This document shows positions 22,426-31,848 of a DNA stretch of 64,000 nt, piece after piece. This DNA is from Apiotrichum sp. Y4204. Its lineage: Eukaryota > Basidiomycota > Tremellomycetes > Trichosporonales > Trichosporonaceae. The stretch spans positions 372,001-436,000 of the forward strand of contig JAMYHL010000013.1 in assembly GCA_025531455.1 (NCBI GenBank). The letters are read 5' to 3'. Numbering within the stretch: the first letter of the stretch is position 1; every line of letters starts with the position of its first letter. The notes below the pieces were generated by a model. The model worked only from the letters and a program-made list of their open reading frames with translations. It did no database searches and was not told the DNA's origin. The position numbers were made by a program, and so were the translations under genes.

Positions 22426-24293
22426 CTACTGGGACGGGATCCCGCGCACCTGGTCATTGAGCACGGCAAGCTTGTCCCACACGGTCGATCCATCAAGGTA
22501 ACAGCCCTTGAGCCAGCGCGTCGGCTCGCCCTGGACAATGACCGTGCCGTCCTTCTGCACCTCCTCATCCGTCTTGTCGCGGAATGCCGTGCGCGCATGC
22601 AGCACGCGCTGGTTATCAAACAGGACAATGTCGCCCTCCTGGAGAATGAACTCGTAGCGGAACTCTGGGCGGTCGAGGGCAGACTGGAACGCATCGAGGG
22701 CGTTATAAAACTCGGTTTCGGCGGCCGCCTGGCCCGCTGCGTCAGCCGGAATCGTCCCGTCCGCCGCGATCGAGGGGCGCACATTCGGCGCCTGGAACGG
22801 CGGCGACCAGTTGATCACCGTGTGCAGCCCCGGCGCCGTGAGCGGTGCAGCAGGGAGCACGGGGTGCTGGAACGTCATGTAGTGCGCGTCATTGTCGTAC
22901 TCGTACTCTAGGACGTTGCGCTGCAGCGCGGCGTACAGCTCTGGCTGCTCTGCCCTAAGGGCTTCGGCGGCGGCAAAGCTGTCGACGAAATAGGAGGCGC
23001 CGCCGACGACGCGGTTGCGCAGGCTGTGCAGGAACTGGAAGCGCGGGGGGAGGGCAAAGTAGCTAGAAGAGGGAGTTAGCGACGGAGCAGAGCTGGCACA
23101 GTGATGAGGGGGAGATTGCGTGGAGGCAAAGTAAGTAGAGTGTCACTGCGAGCCGCGATTGGCCGCACTGACCGCTCGACGTGATGGCGAACAATTGATG
23201 CAATAATGGCATGTGCGCTCGGGGCATCGCGGAACAGCGAGCACCGCCGGTACTGCGTATCCCGTGGTGCGTGGCGCTCGCTCGCTCGCTGCGCACAACC
23301 CGCCGGATGTTGAGTGACCGGACTGGGGTCCAGAGCTCGCGACACACAAGGCCCCTTTCTCTTCCCTCCTCGCCTCTCAACTCACAGAAGATCCATGTGT
23401 AGGCCGAGGTTGAGATTAGTGTACGCGACGTTCTTCGAGTTGACGACGCTCTTGACATCCCACGTCTCGCCGTAGAATGTATTACGCAGCCCGCCGATGG
23501 TTTCCGCAAACTCGCGCAAGCGGCAGTCCTTGTTGTCCGTCAGATCGGTGGGGAGGCCACGGACGAACGCGAGGCCGTAGCGCTGCAGCTGCTCGAGGAG
23601 GCGGAGGTGGACTTCGGGCCGCGGGGAGAGCTTCTCCCCGGGTCCCGCGGCATTCAGCTCATCATAGTTGATCCACAGGTCGGGAGACTGCGTGACCTCG
23701 TCAGCGGTCCAGAGGCGGCGCGCAAGCGTGTCATTCAGATACGTGTGTCCGCGCACGCGGCGCGACGCAAGGCGGCGCAGGAGGGAGAGCGGGTAGAAGC
23801 TCGAGTGCTCCTCCCCTGCAAGTGTGACTGGCCAATGGACCTCGATGCCCTGTTCCCCGCCGCGCTCGGCGGCGTGCATGGCCCGCGCGTCGAGGAGCTC
23901 ATTGCCCAGCGACCGCACTTCGCGGGCAGCCTCGCCGGACGTGTGGGTCTTCTGCCGCGTCGAGGTGTGGATGCACTTGTCGCATGGGCAGCAGTCCCGC
24001 AGCCGGGCGTAGGTGATCGCGCCCGCGACGGTATCGAGCACGCTCGCGTCGCCCCTTGGTCCGGGGCCCGAGAAGGAGATGAAGCCCGGCCCGTTGGTGA
24101 TGCTGCCCTCGGGGGTGGAGAGGATGTCGCGCGAGGCGGCGGTGGCGAGGCCGCGGGTGCGGGTGAGCGTGAGCGGGGTGGGCTTGGTGATGCTGGTGAT
24201 GCCGCGCGCACGGGTGGGGAGCAGCGCGGGGCGGGGGCGCACGGCGGCCGCGGTGGGGGTGCGGAGGAGGCGGTGGGCGAGGCGCGCCGACAT
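22426..24293 (-). CDS. Gamma-butyrobetaine-type dioxygenase (2-oxoglutarate/Fe(II) family)
   Basis: Exons are 24293-23386 and 23062-22426 (514 aa). Members hydroxylate gamma-butyrobetaine, the last step of carnitine synthesis, or the related trimethyl-lysine. The first ~40 residues are Arg/Ala/Thr-rich, a plausible mitochondrial presequence. A Cys-rich zinc site (LRDCCPCDKCIHTSTRQK, about residues 97-115) matches the N-terminal DUF971-like domain specific to BBOX-type enzymes. The catalytic core shows the iron ligands His and Asp in GLHMDLL, at the exon junction, and the distal His in LFDNQRVLHAR. The 323-nt intron is unusually long here. Trimethyllysine dioxygenase is the close alternative; the zinc domain occurs in both. 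Confidence 0.88.
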
Positions 24294-25087
24294 TTTGTGC
24301 GGTGTGGGGGATGAGAGAGGGGAGATGTCGACGAGGGGTATTTATCGTCACACGAGAGAGATCAAGATGGGACTGTCTAATCCGCCGGCATTGCGACCCC
24401 CCAGCTCGGCTCTCTGTTCCATCTCTGTCTCTATTGTCTCTCTATCTCGCTCCGGGGTCCCAAACCCCCCACCTCTCGCCTCCACCTTTGTGTCGCGAGA
24501 ATAATAACAATCCGGCCGTCAGTCCCGCTAACAAACCCAACATTCTGGCCGCGAATGAAATAGCCGACACGGACGGAGCGACGCCCCGTCGATCCCCGGT
24601 CGATCCTCGGGCTTTATCTTACCGCGTGAAACAAACGTGCGATCCACGCAGAGAGACATTAGAAGAGGTATCGGGGTCTGGGGGGTTCTTATCTGGATGC
24701 ATCTATTCTCAGCGAGGCACGAGGGGAACGGAAGCTAGAAAGAAGCTAGAAACCTGCATGCGCAGAGCGGTGCGTGCTGCCGCCGCGTGCAGGTACAGTA
24801 CCCGTAAAATGGTGCCCAGACCCAGAGCAGCTTCCGAGGTGCTGGTGTGCTGGTGCCCACATGCGGCCGTTCCTGTCCTAGCCATATGCACTCTTTCCGT
24901 CTGGTCCCTCTGTTTGTGATTCCGACGAAGCAAGAAGCAGGTCGTGTTGGTGGCAATCGCATCTTTCAACTCCACTTCGATCGTCTCTGATCACTCAGAG
25001 CAACTGTCTCGATCAACCCCCCGATCCTTCTTGACTCTGATTCTGGCTGCAACCTGTTGTCTGTAGCCGCGGAAGGCGAACGCCACG
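24294..25087. promoter_or_regulatory. Divergent promoter region, dioxygenase / TBC-MTQ2
   Basis: This 794-bp divergent spacer shows no gene-like structure. It includes a CT-rich leader just upstream of the minus-strand gene (about 24410-24485). Confidence 0.45.
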
Positions 25088-28000
25088 ATGAGCGCCATTT
25101 CCCATTCCCATCCGCGCTCGCACCCCAATTCTCACTCATCACCCTCTTACGCGCATTCTCATACGCGCTCGCATTCGCGCTCCCACTCGCACTCTGCAAG
25201 GACCGAGCCGCGCGACAGGTGAGTGCTCGAGCTCGAGCAAGCTGGCCCTGTGGCGGAGGGGAGTGCTGCACCAGATGTGACGGATCGCCCAGGATGAGAG
25301 TCTCACGGATCGCGAGGGGTCTGCACATCCCTCCTCGTTCGTGTTCTTCCGTCCGCTCTCCTCGGCATCTCATCTCCACCATCCACATCTAGACATCCAG
25401 GATCCTCTTTGTGCACTCGAAACACTCCAGACCTCCAGAACATCCAGGATCCCCCCCCCCCGGCCATGGCGCAAACATACATGTACATGTGCTGACACTC
25501 ATTCCAAACAACTGCGCACCGGACACGCAACGCACCCCCGCTCCGCCGCCGCCTCCTCCACTCCACTCCACCACCCCACCCTGCTCTCCGGTCTCCACTC
25601 TCATTTCTCCACCCCGCCTCGTCTTAGGATGATCGCATTCGAATCCCTCCTCGACACGTCGCGCGGCGCCCTCGAGACGTCCGTCGAGATGACGGCCCTG
25701 CGCAAGCTCTGTGCCCGGAGTGAGTAGGCCCTCTTGTCACCAACACTTCGCTCATCATGCTCACGGCAGGTATCCCCGACAGCCCGTCACAGCTCCGCCC
25801 GCTCGCATACTCGCTCCTCCTTGGCACGCTACCCGCCGATAAGCGCGCCTGGCGCCAGGTCACGCGTTCCCAGCGCCAGCGCTACTATGTGAGCGGAAGC
25901 CGCAACAGCACAGCTGACAGCAGGCCCTCGTGGGAACGTTTATTAATGAGCTGAGGAATAAGTCGCCGGTACGTCGCTTCGGTCCACGCAGGTCCTAACG
26001 CCAGCCATCCGATCCTCTCGGGGCAGACGACGCGCTTCTGCAGCGCATCGCGAAGGACGTCGAGCGCCTCGATCTGCCGGTGCTCCGCGCGCGCACGGCG
26101 CCGTCGCGTAGCAGTCCCCTCAGCCCGGCGTACGGCGAGGGCGGCAGCTCCTCGAGCTCAGATGAACAGGTGGAACAGGCGGAAAACGACTTGCGCACCA
26201 CACCGCAGAAACGCAAGTCGCGACCCCGCCCACCACCTGTGCCCCGCCGAGAGCTGTTTGCCCGCCTCGACCTTATCGCGGACGCGCTCCGCGTCCCTTC
26301 GTCCAAGGGCAAGGAGCGCGAAGTGCCTGATGTCCGCCTGTCTCCCGTACCACCACCACCGGCTCCCACGACCGACCTCCTCTCCCCCGAATCCCCAGCC
26401 GACAGCGGGCAACGAACACCGCAGCTGTCGCTCACGCTCCCGCAGGACGTCGACGCCAGCCAGCCCCCATCGCCTATCGAACTTCTCTCGTCCAAGGTAG
26501 TGTCCCCGCCGCCAATCTCCCCGGGGGACACGGCCATAACGCAGAACGACATCTTCCGTGCAGTGGAAGCACACGCCTCCCACCTTCCCGACACACACGC
26601 CGAGGCGCTCATCCGAATGTTGTTCGTCTTCTGCCGCACCAGCCCACAGTGGGCGTACGGTCCTACATTCGTCGACATTGTGGTCCCGCTCTACCTCGTC
26701 TTCTGCCAGGCGAATGTGCCCAAGGCGCAGCGCGACGGCCGCTCGCGGTATGCAGAAGAAGAAACGTACTGGGCGTTCACCGCGCTCATGGGCGAGCTCG
26801 GCGATGTCATCGCTGGTGTGCCAGGGGACAACATTATCTCGACGTGTCTTCAGCGCATCAGCGCCCGCGTGCGCTGGGCCGATGAACCCCTGTGGAACAC
26901 GCTCAAGGAGCGCAACCTCGACCCCGGCCTCCCGCTGTACACCTTCCAGTGGCTCACCGGCCTCATGTCCCACGACCGGGCAAATCTCCTCCCGATCTGG
27001 GACTTTCTCTTCGCACAGCCGCCCCGCGTGCTCGATATGAACCCCAAGCTCGACCTGCTCCTTGACTTGTGTGTCGCCCTCGTGGTCATGGTCAAGCGCC
27101 AGGTCATGTTCGCACCCCCGCGCACTGTCCCGCCAACAGCAAAGCGTGACATGTGGCACGGCGCGGACGTCATGGACATTCCGGGCGAGCCAGAGGACCC
27201 TGATGCCGCGTTCGTGCGCTGCCTCCAGCTCTTCCGCTGCTACCCGCTGAAAGAGGTCGGCGGCGTGTGGATGCTGCTGAACACGGCGTTCGAGCTCAAC
27301 CAGGCGCGCCGCGCATCGATTATCGAGGGCGTCGACCCCGACGACCCGGCGTGGACCGAGATGATGGACGCGGCAAGCAGCAAGACGAGCTGGGCAACAG
27401 CAAGTATCCGAGCAGCGTCTGCGTCGACAGGAAAGCTGTGGTCGTCGTACGCACAGTCGGACGCTGCCGCGCGCATGGCCAAGGCGTCCACGAACCTGAC
27501 TGCGACCGCGGTCGCAAAGTGGCAGTCGGCCCCTGCGGCTCCTGACTGGAAGGGTCTCGGGGCGGTTGCTGGTCGGTTATTCTCTCGGAAACAGAGGGAC
27601 GACGACCAGGGGTCGGTAGACGGGGAGGAGTTTGAGCACCGCTCGGGGGCGACGACCCCGTCTCACCCTCATTCGCCGTACCGTTCCCCGCGCTCGATGC
27701 AGCACTCGCCGCTCCCGCACTCGCCCATATCGCCCGACAAGCTTAATACCCTGGGGCGGCCGCGAAGCGACAGCCAGGCGTCGAACTCGGCGCTGTCAGT
27801 GTCGAGCTTGCAGGACAAGCTGTCGGGGCTGGCGTCTTCGCTGTCGGTTGCGCCGCGGGATTCAGCCCCGCACCAGCAGCAGCAGCAGCGCGTGACTTCT
27901 GGTCCGCGCCCGCTCCTCCTTTCACGCTCTGTTCGGGCAGCCGGCTCCCGCTCGCCGCGCCCGCCATCAGTAGCTGGTGCCATTGTGACTGGCAGTGGTA

Positions 28001-29265
28001 GCGGTAGCGGCACGGGGATTACTGGCGGTCTCGCAAGCCCCCCACACCACGAAGGCGGCCACCCAGGGTTATACCGCATCGGCAGCCGGCGGCGTTCGTC
28101 CAACTCGAAATCCCGCGCGGCGGACTCAATCTCCTCAATGGGCTCGATGGGCTCTGTCGCCTCCGTCATCCGCAACAAGCGCACGAGTCTCAGTTCCGAG
28201 CAGTCGACGCCGTACGACAGCGACCACAGCTACGGCATCCCGTCGGCGCTTGCACTCTCCGCCCTGCCTGAGAACGGAACCCCGAAGCCGTCGTCTCCGC
28301 CAGAGGACATTGAGCCGATCAGCATCCCGACCCCGCAGATCAGCCACCTGACCGGCGACGATTATGAGCACGTGTACGAGCCGGCCGAGGACTCGTTCAT
28401 CCTCCTCGACGCGCTTGAGGGCGACGCACTAATGCTCCGTGACATGAAGCCGTCGCTGTGTGTCGAGATTGGCTCGGGGTCGGGGATTGCGTCCACGTTC
28501 ATGGGCACGCTGCTAGGCAACGGCGAGGCGTGCCTCATCTCGACAGATATCAACAGGTACGCTGCTGCCGCGACGCAGCGCACTGGCGAAGCGAACGACG
28601 TGGCCCTGAACCCCGTCCTTGCCAACCTTCTCGACCCGCTCGAGGCCCGCATCAAGGGCAACGTCGACATTCTCATTTTCAACCCGCCGTACGTCGTGAC
28701 TGACGACGACGAGCTCGTCGCGACTCAGAACGGCCGCGACATTGGGGGCGCGTGGGCCGGCGGCAGCCTGGGTATGGCGGTTACCAACATCCTACTCGAG
28801 AAGCTCCCGGTAAGTTGAGCCCAGAGCTGAAGCGGCGTGTGCTGACTCTTCTCGCAGACGCTTCTCGCGCCCGGAGGCCACTTCTACCTCGTGGCGATAC
28901 ACCAGAACAAGCCCGACGAGATCATAGCGCGCATGCGGGCGGCCGGGCTGGAGTGCAAGACGGTGATAAAGCGGCGTGCCGGGCGGGAACTCTTGTCCGT
29001 CATCCGCATGATTCAGCCCTCGGTTGTGCCCCGCCAGCCGCTGTCTGTTGTGATTCCCAACCCCGCGCTGCAAGCGATTCCCGCGCCGCTCGACTCGGGG
29101 TCGACCATCACGCCGACCAAGACGCCCCCTTCGGTGCCTGTCGCCCCACCACCGCCTGCAGACGAAAAGCACGCCGCAGACGCGGTTGCCATACCCGCCT
29201 CGCCGATCGACGGAGAGGGAGAGGACTACGATGTGCTCCTCGATGCGTACTCGTTCATGTCGTAG
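25088..29265 (+). CDS. Fusion protein: TBC (TBC1D13-like Rab-GAP) domain plus MTQ2/HEMK2 methyltransferase
   Basis: One continuous reading frame encodes two unrelated domains. Exons are 25088-25218, 25628-25719, 25770-25888, 25924-25968, 26005-28809 and 28858-29265 (1199 aa). A shorter start at 25629 gives 1155 aa. Residues about 75-500 look like a TBC domain of the TBC1D13 type (LRPLAYSLLLGTLP, KDVERLDLP, IVVPLYLVFCQA). A 400-residue Ser/Pro-rich linker follows. Residues about 905-1140 form an N6AMT1/Mtq2-type methyltransferase: YEHVYEPAEDSFILLDAL, SAM motif VEIGSGSGIAS and catalytic NPPY in ILIFNPPYVVTD. Mtq2 methylates the GGQ glutamine of release factor eRF1. There is no stop or obvious splice exit between the domains within the 2805-nt exon. 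Separate internal initiation for MTQ2 is the alternative. Confidence 0.85.
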
Positions 29266-29358
29266 GGGGGAGAGAGGAGGGACACCTGTGCCACATGCCG
29301 GCCTGCATATGCATCATTTCATGTCATGAGCTCTATTTCTATACCTTGCGCTGCCGCG

Positions 29359-30567
29359 CTAGTGGAGGCGCATCCGTGCAATCGGGAGGCGGTAGCTCGG
29401 CAGCTCCCAGTACTTGCGCCTGACGCCGCGCCACACCTCCTCGGCGAGGCTCTGCTCGATGGGCACGTCCGTCCACTCGACGTCGAGCCCGCAGTCGTCG
29501 AGGTGCAAGTCGGCCAGCGCCGACGACACGGCGTAGATTGTTGGGTCTGGGAGTGTGAGTCATGGAAACAAACATCTAACTCACTGGTCGCGCCGAGCCC
29601 GTTCCAGAACGAAAAGACGCCGGCCTCAGCCTCGAGGATATCCGGCAGGGCCTCGAAGAACGCCTTAAGGTCTGCCATCAGCCAAATATACCCGCCTAAA
29701 CCCACCCTCGTAGCCCTCCGCAAAGGTGTCCACAAAAATGGCATCGAACCCCAGCCCCCCCGTCGGCGCGAGGAGCTCGCCCATCTTCTCGGGATTCACC
29801 CAGTCCTGCCACCGCCCCTCGAGGATCGTCACGTTTGGCCACTTGTCCACCCCCTTGGCGCGCATATACTCTAGCACGTCGGGGTGCGCCTCGATGATAA
29901 CGTGTTGGCCCGGGTGCGTGGCCTGGAAGAGGCGGTCGACGATACCGAGCCCAAAGCCGACGTTGAGGATCGTGCGGTTCGAGTCTGGCCGGGTGGTCAT
30001 CAGCCGCACATGCTCCTTCACTGCGGGTCAGTTCAGCCCTACTCGCAACGTACTCAGCGGCTCCTCCCATCCCATCATCACGCCGTTTCCGTCCGCATCG
30101 AGCACGCGTTCACGCCGGTCCTCTCCCACGTCCCACGTGAGTTTACTCTTCAAGAACGCGAGATTGTCTCCTGCGCTCGAGTCGTCCTCATTTCGGAGGG
30201 TGAGTGCGTCCGTCGCCGCGGCGCCAAGCGCGTGGTGGAGCATCTCGGCGCGCACGCCCTCGTTGCGAATAATCTCCCATCCCTCGCGGTCCCCGAGCGA
30301 GAGACACACTTCGCCCGCCGTGCGCCCCCACTTGTCTACCGCATTCCACACTGCCCCCCCGCGGAGCAGCAGGGTGAGGAGCGCCGGCTGCCGGCGCTCA
30401 GCGGCGTAGAAGAGCGGCGACCAGCCCAGCTCCTCGTCCTGAAACCATGCGGGCGCGCCGCGCTCGAGCAGGGCCGAAATGTCGCTCGCGCTCCCCACTT
30501 TGGAGGCGGCGAGCAGCGCCGACGCGAGCGGGAGGAGCTGGGAGAGCGTGTCGTCGTCGGTAGACAT
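29359..30567 (-). CDS. RMT2: Protein arginine N-methyltransferase 2 (delta-N type) with ankyrin repeats
   Basis: Exons are 30567-30054, 30020-29706, 29671-29585 and 29546-29359 (367 aa), with introns of only 33, 34 and 38 nt. Yeast Rmt2 methylates the delta nitrogen of Arg67 in ribosomal protein Rpl12. The N-terminal ~130 residues contain ankyrin-like repeats ([20 protein letters not shown] and the one after it). The SAM-binding core follows: [12 protein letters not shown] (motif I), [29 protein letters not shown] and [17 protein letters not shown]. The ending in PIARMRLH matches the family. The gene faces the MTQ2 fusion tail to tail (93 bp) and shares a 177-bp promoter with the AT-hook gene. 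Confidence 0.93.
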
Positions 30568-30744
30568 TGTGGAGAGTGTGGAGTTTGGAAGTGAAATTAT
30601 TTCAACGCATGGGGGGGCGATAAGATTGTGGTGGGTGCGCCAAATATTTCGGCAGCCGGAATTCCTCTTGCAACTCGGTTCTTGGATCAACAACATCCGC
30701 AAGCACTACAACTTTTATCATTCACATCCACATCCGTCTCCACA

Positions 30745-31751
30745 ATGCCGCAGTGGAGCGTCGCCCCCGCAGTCGCAGGGAGCAGTACCGCTGCCGACAC
30801 GCTCGCGGGGAAGAAACGGGGACGGCCGCGCAAGACGTCGGAAGCCACGGAACCGGCTGAACTCGATGAACCAGCGGCAAAGCGCCCCACAGACCGCTTC
30901 GCGATGCGCTCGAGCAGGCCGAGTGTCGGAACCGCGTGGATTCCGAGCGGCGGGCGCGGCACGAGCGGTGGATGGCGCGATACCGTCGGGAACTGGCGGG
31001 ACGAAGTCGCACTCGAAGTGGAGTCCCGAGAGGGGAGGAGACTTCCGGGCACAGAAGGCAACGACGGTCTGTGGGCGGAGCGGCGCGCCAATGCCAGGAA
31101 ACGTGTACTTGTCGCTACGCATGCGCTTGGGCCTCGCGCGGCGATACCCCATGAGGTGAGATTCGTTTCCACCGCTGATGCTGATTGCAGGACCTGCTCA
31201 TCTCGCTGCATCTGCACGCGGCGCGCTTCTTCGCCGCGCACGGCACGCTCCGGTGTCCCCGCCCGTGGCGGCCGAGGGCGCACGGGGAGGGGCCTCGAGA
31301 GGCCGATCTGCAGAGGGATGAGGGAGAGGATGAAGAGGGGGAGTGGGAAGAGGGGGAAAGAAAAGAGAGGATTAGGGAAGATCAAAAGGCAGCCTCCGAC
31401 CCGGACTACGCTGCGGCGCTGCGCGCGTACCGCGCCGACCTTGCGCGGCCGGCGTACACCCAGTACCGCCGGAGCGAGATGCATACCGCCCTTGAGGGGT
31501 CGGCTTTGCTTGCCCTTGGTGAGTTTGGGATGGGGGGATGGGCGCGGCTGACGGCAGGCGTGCTGGCCGAGGAGATTGTGGCGCACGAGCTTGCGCTGGC
31601 GGGGTACACCCAGGCGGAGGGCAGGGATGTGGTCAAGGTCGGCGATGAGGATCGGGATGGGCGCAATGGGCGCGATGGGAGTGGCGAGGAAGATGACAAT
31701 GACAAGGCTCAAAACGACGACGCTGGATCGGACGACGACGACGACGAGTAA
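30745..31751 (+). CDS. AT-hook protein of unknown function
   Basis: Exons are 30745-31155 and 31191-31751 (323 aa). I do not recognise the family. Visible features: an AT-hook-like KKRGRPRK at about residues 23-30, suggesting binding to the minor groove of AT-rich DNA; an Arg-rich middle; a putatively helical segment DLLISLHLHAARFFAAHG; a very acidic stretch of Glu/Gly with Arg; a helical segment containing ALEGSALLALG and GVLAEEIVAHELAL; and a C-terminal tail of 24 acidic-rich residues ending in a run of Asp and Glu. A nuclear role is likely from AT-hook plus acidic tail. Divergent from RMT2 with a 177-bp shared promoter; convergent with AKR1 (97 bp). Confidence 0.8.
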
Positions 31752-31848
31752 CACCACTGTACCATACACTACCGCCTGTACATCCTGTGAATAGCATCAT
31801 GCATACATACGACATCAATCTATTCTGATCCGATATCCACTCTCCCAC

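Noticed and set aside
29319..29744. 141-codon minus-strand frame reading part of RMT2
   Set aside because: Contains a true RMT2 exon but runs through an intron into the wrong frame; replaced by the spliced model.
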